Shown here: positions 7,520 through 16,669 of the stretch, in pieces | How the letters are laid out: the number at the start of each line of letters is the position of its first letter | Numbering within the stretch: the stretch's first letter is position 1 | Assembly (NCBI GenBank): GCA_000969725.1 | Contig: JXSR01S011717.1 | Source of the DNA: Ophiothrix spiculata | Taxonomy: Eukaryota; Echinodermata; Ophiuroidea; Amphilepidida; Ophiotrichidae | Length of the DNA: 22,879 nucleotides | Reading direction: 5' to 3' (one strand) | Translations under genes and position numbers: made by a program | The notes under the pieces: model-generated | What the model was told of the DNA's origin: nothing | Seen by the model: the letters and a program-made list of their open reading frames with translations, nothing else | Database searches by the model: none

Positions 7520-7886
7520 TTTGTCCAAGTTCATGTTTGTTTATTAAGAAATGACCTAGAGCTCTTTTACATGTGTAAAAACACTTTGTTTTTATGTCAA
7601 GCAGCGTTCTACTAAAGCTCACCCCTATCTTGTAATGGGAATGGTCCATTTTTGTAAACAAAGTTGTCTGGCTAGCGGTCGGCAATCGGCAAGGTCGAAG
7701 TAGGCTATGCAGTGTCTGATTGAGTGGGGTTTGTTTGTAAAAGTTTTGATTTATTTCTTCAACATGGCTGTTTGCTTTTACAATTGTTTTTAAACATCAT
7801 GTGTGGAGCCTTTTTTCTTGCAGATTTTAAAGGTATTATAGTAATATTTTGACAGGAACATAGGAAACTAGAAGATAATGTATGGC

Positions 7887-7902
7887 CTTCCGAATTCGGA
7901 AG
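7887..7902. repeat. 16-bp perfect palindrome
   Basis: CTTCCGAATTCGGAAG equals its own reverse complement. TATG on the left and CATA on the right extend the symmetry after short gaps. It lies inside MITE-5. Confidence 0.85.
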
Positions 7903-8117
7903 ACATACATAAATCATCACAAATTTCAATCTCGCGAAATTTAATACTTGCGAAAATGTCACTTCTTGCGAATTCGCGAAATAAAGTACCCGCGAAATTT
8001 AAGTGTTTTACAGTATATTATTGCCCATGAAAAAGTTAAAACCAGCTCTAGAATAGTTAAAACTGATATATTATGGAGTTTGCTATTTTATATGCTTTAT
8101 TCTATAAAATCTACAAA

Positions 8118-8273
8118 ATGAAGTGCCTCCTGTCATCCATGACTTTGATTTTTGTTTGGCTTTTCGGTATATACAATTCTTTCAATCAAAGTTCTTTGCA
8201 AAACGTCACTTCACAAAAAAAGCAAGTGGAATTTTTGCAAAGAATACGATTTAAGTGCAACAGTTTTATATAA
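8118..8273 (+). CDS. Weak candidate exon: type II membrane protein N-terminus
   Basis: A 51-codon frame starts at ATG 8118, with A at -3 (context AAAATGA), and ends at a TAA. An in-frame ATG also exists upstream at 8073. From 8118 the protein has a short tail, MKC, then a hydrophobic stretch LLSSMTLIFVWLFGIY, then two N-glycosylation sequons (NQS and NVT) and a polar stem with a late cysteine (FKCN). That order is what the first exon of a Golgi type II glycosyltransferase or sulfotransferase looks like. A possible but weak donor GTGCAA lies near 8253. No downstream exon is visible, and in AT-rich DNA hydrophobic ORFs arise by chance, so this is only a candidate. Confidence 0.13.
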   Translation: MKCLLSSMTLIFVWLFGIYNSFNQSSLQNVTSQKKQVEFLQRIRFKCNSFI

Positions 8274-8710
8274 CATTAGGCATTTAGTCTAGTCTTCATG
8301 TATGGATTTATCATATTTGATGTTATAAAAAGAGCACACTCATGAACGCACATAAAATATCACTTAAATTATACCCGTAAGTATGCATTAGCATTTAATA
8401 GACATTTACAGTTACCCTAGATGATCTAAAGATAATTATCCGAGTTAATAATTAAAGAATGATTAGTCATCATGATGATGATGAAACGAAGAAAAAAATA
8501 CAACGGAAACGGTAATGTAGGATTCTATATTCTTAGCACATACTTTGGCAATTAAGTGTTTATAGTTTCACTGAAATCTATTTTTAGCCTAGAAATATGA
8601 AATATATGACAAATATGCATTTATATAGTTTTCTTCCATCTATCAAGATTTAATTCTTTTCAAATAAATATTGATGGTTCAAGTGATGGTGGTACCTTAA
8701 TTGTTTCAAC
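8274..8710. other. No gene visible; small ATG/CAT repeat
   Basis: AT-rich DNA. A short trinucleotide run, CATGATGATGATGA, lies near 8471. Nothing else was recognised. Confidence 0.5.
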
Positions 8711-8720
8711 GCAAAGTTCG

Positions 8721-8989
8721 TCATGTGAGTGCAAGAAAGTCGTATCTGCAATAGCTTCCATTTGTCATAAATTTGGATTGCACACTGTCTAATCTCCAAT
8801 CTTGGGTCAGTGGTTCTTGAAATGGTTCTTCATGTGACAGGTGACACCGTCACCTGAAGAACCATTTCAAGAACCACTGACATAAGACAAGGAATTTTTG
8901 AGGGATTTTTCACATTCTTGTGACAAAGAATAAAATAAAAAATAACTTAGGGCAGCCATTGCAGATACGGCTTTCTTGCACTCACATGA
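8721..8989. repeat. Nested inverted repeat with 32-bp outer arms
   Basis: The outer arms 8721-8752 and 8958-8989 are reverse complements at 31 of 32 positions; the single difference is T versus C in AAAGTCG/AAAGCCG. Within them lies the perfect hairpin 8806-8881. The segments between outer and inner arms (53 and 76 nt) show little complementarity. Eight more complementary bases, GCAAAGTT (8711-8718) and AACTTTGC (9018-9025), lie outside. It could be a foldback transposon or an RNA hairpin locus. Confidence 0.92.
8806..8881. ncRNA. Candidate hairpin RNA: perfect 26-bp stem
   Basis: GTCAGTGGTTCTTGAAAT plus GGTTCTTC (8806-8831) is exactly complementary to 8856-8881. The tip contains a second stem, AGGTGAC (8839-8845) with GTCACCT (8849-8855), around a 3-nt loop, with a 7-nt bulge ATGTGAC on the left side only. 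The 76-nt fold is the length of a microRNA precursor, but a perfect stem is more typical of a MITE or of an siRNA-type hairpin. The structure is certain at the DNA level; transcription is not shown. Confidence 0.3.
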
Positions 8990-9025
8990 TGAGTTATTAT
9001 TCACTTTCTGGTCTGCAAACTTTGC

Positions 9026-9379
9026 TAGCTAAGTAGATGGACTTTAATGTAAATCTAAATTGAATTAAGTAAAATTTTGTCACCAAAAAATAACATAGGC
9101 CTTAAGTTATTATTTTCACCTGCTTCAATCCAAAAATGTAACAGTCAAACTTGTAGAGCTTGATTGTCTTTATTGTCAACATTTTTCTTGCATAACCAAT
9201 CCTGCCTTATGAGGAACTTTGTTACTCTTGTCACCCTGTCAAAGTGTATTAGATAAAGCAACAAAATGTTTCGCAGATTATTTTCAAGTTGTTTCACCTG
9301 TTTCTTTAAGGAATAGTTAGGGCAGATAATTGCAACATTACCAAGATGACTACATTAAAATGGACATAAATATGCTTGT
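9026..9379. other. No gene visible
   Basis: AT-rich unique sequence between the inverted repeat and the poly-C repeat. No ORF or element boundary was recognised. Confidence 0.5.
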
Positions 9380-9411
9380 GCGTAGCCAGGAGTGTGCGGA
9401 GGGAGCATGCG

Positions 9412-9461
<50 letters not shown>

Positions 9462-9530
9462 TTGATGCCGAAACATGCAAAATCTGCTTATTTTACCAAT
9501 TATTCTGCACCTCGGGGTCAACCATAAAAA
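9380..9530 (+). repeat. Dispersed GCGTAGCCAGGA repeat, copy B, with poly-C
   Basis: It starts GCGTAGCCAGGA, contains GGTTTGATG and ends GGGGTCAACCATAAAA, the same order as copy A at 571-684. Between the first two blocks it has GCATGCG followed by 47 consecutive C. The ORFs that give poly-proline or poly-glycine here are artefacts of the homopolymer. Confidence 0.8.
9412..9458. repeat. 47-base poly-C homopolymer
   Basis: An uninterrupted run of C, or poly-G on the minus strand. Such runs can fold as G-quadruplex or i-motif, and their length in an assembly is unreliable. Confidence 0.95.
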
Positions 9531-9744
9531 GCTGATCCTGACTACGTGGGTGATATGTGGAAGTGAGTAATCGGTGTCCATTACAAAAAAAATTATGTAT
9601 GCCCATCCATTATGAGACGAAAACAAGAAATATTATGTTTCATTCTTGTCCCAAAATAGAGAATGAGGTCAATTATTTTCAAAAACAATAGAAATTGTTA
9701 TTAGAAAAACACACACCCACTTTTCAAACATAAAATATTCAAAA
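9531..9744. other. No gene visible
   Basis: AT-rich sequence between copy B and MITE-6, with no recognised feature. Confidence 0.5.
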
Positions 9745-10149
9745 TTAAGGTGTCTGGTCCATAAAAGATCTGACTGAAATTACTTGATAAGATTTGGCAT
9801 GAATATTATTTTATTGATGAAAGCCAGATTTTTAAAATAAAAAATTGGGGTCACAATTTCTTTTTTGTGTGCGAGTCAAGTCAAAATGGTATTTTTGTGA
9901 AAAATGCAATAAATGCGATAAATTTTCAACATTTAGTAACAAAACCTGTAAACTTCCCACTGAAATTATATATCAAATTTGTCATAAAATCTGTGCAAAA
10001 ATATGTCCTTTTGATTGAAAAATGAAAATATTAAAATATGGCAATTTTTGGCTTCAAAACACTACTCAGCGTATATGCGCATGCATATTGCGTCACTTAC
10101 CAACTCAGAAATTAGTATGCCTGGGCGGCACGTGGATCAGACACCTTAA
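9745..10149. mobile_element. MITE-6, TTAA-flanked, 12-bp TIR
   Basis: The left end is TTAAGGTGTCTGGTCC (9745-9760) and the right end GGATCAGACACCTTAA (10134-10149), complementary at 15 of 16 positions. TTAA at both edges is the target duplication made by piggyBac-type transposases, although the inner GGTGTCTG does not look like the usual CCC-starting piggyBac terminus. There is no ORF in the 405 bp. The right part is less AT-rich and contains ATATGCGCATGCATAT. Confidence 0.8.
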
Positions 10150-10391
10150 GCAGTATGCGTCAGCTATGTGTATATGTTAACATCGCATCGTAATTTTCAC
10201 CACGTGACTCTAACGCGCGGCTGAGTGTAACGCTATACGCACTGTCATATATTGTCTCATAATGGATAGCTAGAAGAAAGTAATATCGCAATTATTGAAG
10301 AATGTTACATTAAGTTTTCATATGCTTTGCATCATACACGGGGGAAGGAGCATTCAGTGGAAGGAACATTCAGTGAAATAAATAAATAAAT
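10150..10391. other. Unique sequence with a 16-bp tandem pair and an AAAT run at the gap edge
   Basis: GGAAGGAGCATTCAGT (10343-10358) is followed immediately by GGAAGGAACATTCAGT (10359-10374), differing at one base. An AAAT microsatellite (10376-10391) then leads into the assembly gap. A short tandem array at the gap edge suggests the missing sequence is repetitive. Confidence 0.8.
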
Positions 10392-11182
10392 NNNNNNNNN
10401 NNNNNNNNNNNNNNNNNNNNNNNNNNNNNNNNNNNNNNNNNNNNNNNNNNNNNNNNNNNNNNNNNNNNNNNNNNNNNNNNNNNNNNNNNNNNNNNNNNNN
10501 NNNNNNNNNNNNNNNNNNNNNNNNNNNNNNNNNNNNNNNNNNNNNNNNNNNNNNNNNNNNNNNNNNNNNNNNNNNNNNNNNNNNNNNNNNNNNNNNNNNN
10601 NNNNNNNNNNNNNNNNNNNNNNNNNNNNNNNNNNNNNNNNNNNNNNNNNNNNNNNNNNNNNNNNNNNNNNNNNNNNNNNNNNNNNNNNNNNNNNNNNNNN
10701 NNNNNNNNNNNNNNNNNNNNNNNNNNNNNNNNNNNNNNNNNNNNNNNNNNNNNNNNNNNNNNNNNNNNNNNNNNNNNNNNNNNNNNNNNNNNNNNNNNNN
10801 NNNNNNNNNNNNNNNNNNNNNNNNNNNNNNNNNNNNNNNNNNNNNNNNNNNNNNNNNNNNNNNNNNNNNNNNNNNNNNNNNNNNNNNNNNNNNNNNNNNN
10901 NNNNNNNNNNNNNNNNNNNNNNNNNNNNNNNNNNNNNNNNNNNNNNNNNNNNNNNNNNNNNNNNNNNNNNNNNNNNNNNNNNNNNNNNNNNNNNNNNNNN
11001 NNNNNNNNNNNNNNNNNNNNNNNNNNNNNNNNNNNNNNNNNNNNNNNNNNNNNNNNNNNNNNNNNNNNNNNNNNNNNNNNNNNNNNNNNNNNNNNNNNNN
11101 NNNNNNNNNNNNNNNNNNNNNNNNNNNNNNNNNNNNNNNNNNNNNNNNNNNNNNNNNNNNNNNNNNNNNNNNNNNNNNNNNN
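10392..11182. other. Assembly gap of 791 N
   Basis: The sequence is unknown. ORFs drawn through the gap on the minus strand have no meaning. Confidence 1.
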
Positions 11183-12772
11183 AATGGTTTCTTTTGTATT
11201 TAGTGACTCCAAAAATAATTGAATCTTTTAACCTGCAGTGCATTATTTTGTTTTATGGAGCAAATTACACTTGGAAAATGCGTATTGGTGGCCATTTTGA
11301 ATTAAGAGCCATATTAATTATTTGCAACAGGTACATTTTTGCCACCCTAACTTTTCTTCATCCTGGGTGTCTACTCTATCTATGACCAAAATTTGGTCAA
11401 ATAATCACAAAATGATAACGGGATACTAATTGGGGCTACACTTAAGTACACATGATATAAAGTGTGGGAGTAGAGTGCATGACTTTATCATTCACATGCG
11501 ACACTGGCATTTAGTTCTAGACGTGTCTTTGTAACACAAATTTGCATGAGAATATTAAAGAAGATGCACTTTTCTAATGTGTGTTTCTATTAATGGTTTA
11601 AGAAAATAGATTTTAGCTTGTGAAAATGAATTTTAAATTATATTTATTCTAGGTTATTCTAGATTCAAGTTGTGAGACGTAAGTTAAAGCAATAGTATAA
11701 GATTTTGATCAAGAAATATTTTTGAGTAAGACAGCCTAGTGAAGAAATGTGGCTATCTGAAAGTGTTTTCAAGTGTATTTTGTCAAAAACTCATTTTGCC
11801 ATAGAAAAATTGACAAAAACCCATGTGTACTTTCCTATACTAATGTATGTGGAATTCAATTTGTGATCCCGAATGTAATTCAACAAATGGTCATAACAGC
11901 AAAAGTAAGCATATTTCAGCAAAATGGTTTGGGAGGGCATTAATATCTATCAAAAACAAACTCAATAAGCTAAAAAAATTGAATGTCATGGTTGACAGAG
12001 GCGCTTCATTTTATCACTTTATAACTGTTATTAGAAATGTCTCATTTGTTCTTTATGTTTTGATACTAACCCCTGTGCTACCAAGCAACGGAAAGTGTTG
12101 AAAAACAGAAAACGAGCTGGATTGAAATATACCATGTGAGATTTAGATTTAAATATATGAGCCATGAAAACGTTATCTGTGACCGACTCTCCCAGTAGGT
12201 TGCATAGGTGACCATAGAGCACTTTTCCTGGGCGTTTTGTGTTTGATTTCTGTTGAGTTAAAAATAATATTAAAAAAAATGAAAAACAAACACTTTGAGA
12301 TAAAAACTTTTGTCAGGTCAAGATAATTTGTATGCTGAATCGTTAAATGTGACCACCTAAAAAAATCACTGTGCACCATATTACTTTAACCTTTATATTT
12401 TTAACTTAATTTTCTGATAGGCTTTGAATTCCAGAATTGAATGTGAATTCCAACGTTGACTTTTAAATGTAACTTTCTTTTTGTATGCCAAATGCCCCAG
12501 GGAAAACTGATGAATAATTTCAATTGAAATGACACTGGCCATTAACATATGTATTAGGGGTTAGCATTGATGTCATTCCAGTTCCTAAGTAAGGTTAAGG
12601 ACAATTCCATACATTGAAAGTCAAAGCCAAATAGAATAAGGTAACAAAACAGGCAATTGTTTGAATTTTTTTTTTTTTTTTACAAATATACCAGCAAAAT
12701 TACTGAGATATTAAAGGGGATGATATGTGCATACTTTTAAGGCCATCCCATTTTGTTCAGTAAAACATAAAT
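11183..12772. other. No gene supported; AT-rich sequence
   Basis: Several ORFs of 60 to 84 codons occur, at 11194-11385, 11847-12101 and on the minus strand at 12031-12379. None shows a domain, a signal peptide with a plausible continuation, or biased composition. Minor features are a GACCAAA/TTTGGTC palindrome at 11384-11398 and a long T run near 12667-12682. Confidence 0.5.
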
Positions 12773-13012
12773 GTGATGGCTTACCCTGATAAGGGGACTT
12801 AGCGACAGAACACTCTTCAAGAAAATGGTGAAAATAAGAAAGAAAGACAATAATAAGATATTTTATCAGATTTTCTGTTTTCAAATTTGATCACCTTGAT
12901 CAATTTCAACAAGTAAGGTGTCATTTTAAAGCTCTGAAAATGCTGTAACAGATGAAAAACAAATTGATATCAATCTGCAAAGTCCCCCCCCCCTTTCGGG
13001 GTGAGCCATCAC
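12773..13012 (-). mobile_element. MITE-3, copy 2
   Basis: The ends are GTGATGGCTTACCCTGATAA with GGGGACTTAGCGACAGA on the left, and on the right, reverse complemented, GTGATGGCTCACCCCGAAAG with GGGGACTTTGCAGA. These are TIRs of about 35 bp. Read on the minus strand it matches 1800-2050 throughout, including ACACCTTACTTGTTGAAATT, TTTCTGTCGC/TTCTGTCGC and AAGTCCCC. It lacks coding capacity. The target duplication is unclear. The C run at 12984-12993 is the expanded counterpart of a shorter run in copy 1. Confidence 0.9.
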
Positions 13013-13045
13013 AAGTGTGATGTGTAGAATCTGCTATATGCTTCT

Positions 13046-13239
13046 AAGGGGTGCACCATTAAATTTCCAGGGGGGAGCAGAAAGTTTTTGGAAAAAAAAA
13101 ATTGCCCCGAACATGGAATAGGCAGAAAAACAGTAATTTCCAGGAAAAAAAATCGCTTCCGATTGGGCACGAAAAAAAAAATTCAACCTCCGAACTCAAC
13201 TTCTTGCTCCCCCTGGAAATCTTTATGGTGCGTCCCTAA
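13046..13239. mobile_element. MITE-7, 194 bp, about 35-bp TIRs
   Basis: The left end AAGGGGTGCACCATTAAATT then TCCAGGGGGGAGCAGAAAG matches the reversed right end TTAGGGACGCACCATAAAGA then TTTCCAGGGGGAGCAAGAAG. The interior is rich in A runs and includes paired GGAAAAAAAA and CGAAAAAAAA blocks. A plus-strand ORF from 13088 to 13393 crosses the element's right border and is rejected as a gene. Confidence 0.85.
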
Positions 13240-13924
13240 TGTGAACATGCATGCTCTAAACAAAATCAAACCATGTAAACACATGGTAAAGATTGTCTAC
13301 AAAACGACAGTACGACTGATTTCTATTTCATGCATGAGATCGAATAGTACACTTAAGGCGACATCATGTAACGGAAATAACCGAGGGAAATAATGAACTC
13401 TTGTTCTACTGGCCCGACTTAGAGAGGATGGATTTGATTTGAAAACAATATTTTGTGGAAATGAATAGTGATTCAGTCTTTGAACACATTTTTTGCCTTA
13501 TGAAAAATGTGTTGTTATATTATTTTGATATCTGTTGAGGTTTAGTTTCAGCATCTTTTAGCGACAGTCTACAGTGTCAAGTTTCCCCTACAAAGATATG
13601 ATGGTTTCAATATTAAAATATAATATAAATAACCCCAATTAATACAGTGTTTTATGCTCTTATGCATTACACCTTTCAGTTTTGTATGATTTACAAAAAA
13701 GGCACAGATTTTTTGTTTTTATAATGCTATGGGAATTAAGGTGTAAGGATTAATTTCATATTCCAACTTTGAATCTCGTTACCATCAAATGCTAGATTTC
13801 TAGCCTCCTGTGATCCTTATAGGAAAACCATTTCTTTGGTCTTTCTAAACTATTATTGTCATCCATTTCTGGAGCATCATGCTCGCTGCTTGGTCACTAA
13901 ACCAGATAGGTCATAGGATAATTG
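13240..13924. other. No gene visible
   Basis: AT-rich unique sequence between MITE-7 and MITE-8, without a recognised feature. Confidence 0.5.
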
Positions 13925-14172
13925 AGGACCCTGGAACTAAAAGGGGGTTAAGTCACAAAATCTTGAAAATTGAGTTGTGTCAATTTCCTGCTACATAATT
14001 CTCATTTCTACATTCTGTACAAGTTTTGTAGTAATTTGATGATCAGAGCATGCGTAAGAGTCACTGCGAGATACAGCAATACCATTCAAGACAACACAAA
14101 TGATATGATGTTTGTGCCATTTTCTCAGTTTGTACTCAATGTGACTTAACCCCCTTCTGGTTCTAGGGTCCT
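13925..14172. mobile_element. MITE-8, 248 bp, about 33-bp TIRs
   Basis: The left end AGGACCCTGGAACTAAAAGG then GGGTTAAGTCACA corresponds to the reversed right end AGGACCCTAGAACCAGAAGG then GGGTTAAGTCACA, with four mismatches. The interior has no ORF. No clear target duplication is visible next to the ends. Confidence 0.9.
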
Positions 14173-14506
14173 AACTTGATTTGATAATTTCTATTATCCT
14201 GAGGATGTATGCTCGAGTGCCTAGAGAAGTTTTTTTTTATTCTTCATGCCAATTTGATAAACAATTAAACTACCGCCCATAGCCAATATTTTTCGGGGTG
14301 TGCAGGGTTTTCAAAAAGTGTACCTTTTGGATGTAAACTTTTTTGTTTTTGGTAGTTAACCCTAAACTAATTTTTATGATTTTGAAAAAGAGACAAGCAA
14401 AGAAAAATGGTTTTCAGAAGTTTAAAACATGTTTTATGTAATATTTTAACAAAAAGAGGTCATGTTTAGAAGTGTCTTTGTGAAATTTTTGTAGGCCCTT
14501 TTTATA
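14173..14506. other. No gene visible
   Basis: AT-rich sequence with no recognised feature. A GGGGTGTGCAGGG segment near 14296 resembles edges of the G-run repeats but could not be aligned. Confidence 0.45.
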
Positions 14507-14915
14507 CCTTTTTTGGGGTGGGTGGGTGGAGGGGGGTGGTGGTGGTGGATGAGACACCCCAAATCACCCCTGATTACAGGCTTGAACATCAGATGGGCAT
14601 ATCTGATATAAAAACAAAATCTTTATTAATCAAAAGACAGTTTGTCTAAATTTTGAGTCAAATTTGATTAAAATTCTCATTTTTTTCTGTCAAAATTTGC
14701 TCTATTTTGGCAAAATTTTCTAACTTTTTGATAAAAATGATAAAATTTGCGGCATTTGATGCAAATTTCAGAAAATTTTGAAAAGAAAACCCATCAAAAT
14801 ACCACATTTTGGGAAGAAAAAGGACCGATTAGAATACCAGAAAGCCTAATTTTGCTACCCGAATTTGCGGCACATCCCCATAACCCCTTTTGTACTAAGT
14901 AGCCCCCCTGGGATA
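14507..14915. repeat. Probable longer member of the G/C-run repeat group
   Basis: The left part is strongly G-rich (14514-14551: GGGGTGGGTGGGTGGAGGGG then GGTGGTGGTGG). The right part has ACATCCCCATAACCCC and GCCCCCCTGGGAT. The middle is built of CAAAATTTT-like and GATAAAAAT words similar to the body of the repeat at 22603-22800. The relationship and borders are tentative. Confidence 0.45.
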
Positions 14916-15493
14916 TAAACACTACATTCTGCTATGCTGAATTCGATACCAAAATATGATAACATTGCAGAAATTCGGAATTAAAATTTGCCTCGCTGCA
15001 ATTAGCATGCCTTGTCATAATAATCGTCACTCACTGACTGCTATTATCAATGCTGCACAGTATTAATATTGCCTGTAGAAATGTCGTAGAATATTATTAC
15101 ATCGTAAATTTCTCTGGAGGTTATTTATTGAGTAGGAAATATTTCTTTCTTGATTGAACATTAAAATTTATTTTTTAAGCATAATTTATATTTTACACAC
15201 CTAAAGTAAAGATATGATAAGAAAGAAACTAATTATATGTTAAACTATAATTATACATATGTGTCTGTAATTATGAGGGGATGACATTTTACTAATTTTC
15301 ACCTCAGGCATAATTGTTATGGATTTTATTTTATTAATATTACTGTTGTGAAAAATATTGATGACATTTTTTGTCATTTGTGTGTTGAATAAATATTGCC
15401 TGATAGCTAGTTCTATGGCAATGACCTCTAAGTATTGAAGAACAATAATATTACGATGGCAATATTCTTTTGTTCAGTTTTATTTGTAAAATA
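14916..15493. other. No gene visible
   Basis: Very AT-rich sequence, with no supported ORF, RNA gene or element. Confidence 0.5.
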
Positions 15494-16010
15494 TATCACT
15501 CTCCTATGAAATAAAATATTTAAAAGTCAAGGTGACTAGTAGTAGGTGAAAGATCCACATTTTACTAGAAATTTATATAAAATGTGTGTAAAAATCTGTA
15601 GAGAGAATTATGATACCCAGCCTTTAGAGATATGATATAAATCTGTCCAAAAATTATTTCATTTTATTTTATTTTATTTCATTGTTTAAAGTTATCTGTT
15701 ATTTGATACTGTAATGGAACTTTCAATATATTTGGATGCAAATTTCTAATTTTTTCTATCTTTGTATCACTCTCCTATGAAACAAAATATTGAAAAGTCA
15801 AGGTGACTAGTAGTAGGTGAAAGATCCACATTTTGATAAGAAATTTATATGAAATATGTGTAAAAATCTGTAGAGAGTATTATGATACCTAGCCTTTATA
15901 TAAAACTGTCAAAAAATTATTTCATTTTATTTTATTTCATTGTTTAAAGTTACCTTTGATACCGTAATGGAACTTTCAATATTTTTGTGTGCAAATTTCT
16001 GAATTTGTTT
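15494..16010. repeat. Tandem duplication, 271-bp period, two units
   Basis: TATCACTCTCCTATGAAA starts at 15494 and at 15765. Both units run through AGTCAAGGTGACTAGTAGTA, GGTGAAAGATCCACATTTT, AAAATCTGTAGAGAG, TATGATACC, AGCCTTTA, an ATTTT microsatellite, CATTGTTTAAAGTTA, TAATGGAACTTTCAATAT and GCAAATTTCT. The second unit is shorter, mainly through fewer ATTTT repeats and small deletions. High similarity suggests a fairly recent event. Neither unit has an ORF. Confidence 0.93.
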
Positions 16011-16467
16011 ATAGATTATTGTTCAAATTTTGGGCAGTTGCCACAAATATATAGCAAATTGTGCTTCTAACAATTGCAGAATCTCCCCCCGCCCCCCCAT
16101 CAATATACCTAAAATTGTGAAATTACACCCAAACCGTGGCACATACCTGTATACCAACATTGCTATGTGAGAATCCCCAGTAGGCCCAAAAACCACTTGC
16201 AGAAACTCTGAATTGGTACCTGGCCTCTGATAACCCACCTGAGCTCAAGCTTTGAAGGTAGAATTTTTGGACATTCACAGGTTTGAAAAAGACATGGGAC
16301 AAATTCATGTAGGGGAAAGTCTGCAATATAATACAGTTTTAGAAACAGTTTACAATATGCAGGTCACCATATGTTGATGACAGATATAGCAGTGTATACA
16401 TTATTTTTAGAGTTATTCAAGCTTACTGAAGTCAATTAAAAACTGTTGAAACATATGTGCTGTCTAA
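16011..16467. other. No gene supported; short C run
   Basis: A broken C tract, CCCCCCGCCCCCCC, lies at 16085-16098. Two overlapping reverse ORFs of about 70 codons (16023-16326) have no recognisable content. Confidence 0.5.
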
Positions 16468-16669
16468 TACTGTGTTTAAGTGGTATTTTTCGCTCTGCAC
16501 TTATTTCTGCGCTTTTCGTGATCAACTCAACTAACACGAAAATTAATGTACCACAAAAATGGTCTTATATACATTGTCGCACGTAAAAAAAATCAGGAGC
16601 CCAGAAATTGAAACCGGCAATTTTTTTGCGCGAGAATTACTGCTCATGAAAATGTTGGCGTTTATAGTA
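16468..16669 (-). mobile_element. MITE-9, copy 1
   Basis: The ends are TACTGTGTTTAAGTGGTA and, reversed from the right, TACTATAAACGCCAACATTT. This copy is the inverse of 17161-17351: the shared words in order are TACTGT, TTAGTGGT-like, GCGCTTTTCGTG, TATATAC, CGCACGT, AAAAAAATCA, GCGCGA and TTGGCGTTTA. It is rich in GCGC/CGCG words in an AT-rich background and has no coding capacity. Confidence 0.85.

Larger units (their letters stand above)
7429..8017. mobile_element. MITE-5, TACTGTAAAA termini and TTTCGCGA motifs
   Basis: The left end TATACTGTAAAACA and the right end TGTTTTACAGTATA are inverted, with TA at both edges. Inside each end are many TTCGCGAA-like segments: the left side forms the long hairpin at 7447-7519, and the right side (7931-7999) has CTCGCGAAATTTAA, GAATTCGCGAAATAAAG and CCGCGAAATTTAAG. 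The roughly 370-bp centre has a reverse ORF of about 100 codons (7377-7685, crossing the left boundary) and another at 7759-7962. Neither has transposase motifs, so I treat the element as non-autonomous. Similar CpG-bearing elements are widespread in marine invertebrates. Confidence 0.85.

Noticed and set aside
9306..9626. Proline-rich and glycine-rich ORFs on opposite strands
   Set aside because: They are caused by the 47-base poly-C run.
10332..11243. ORFs of 280-303 codons on the minus strand
   Set aside because: They consist almost entirely of unknown bases in the assembly gap.
12501..12535. CTGATGA followed by GAAA, like a hammerhead core
   Set aside because: The GAAA lies within the only possible stem II (ATTTC/GAAAT), so the core cannot form.
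13088..13393. 101-codon basic ORF
   Set aside because: It starts inside MITE-7 in A-rich sequence and crosses its border, with no recognisable domain.
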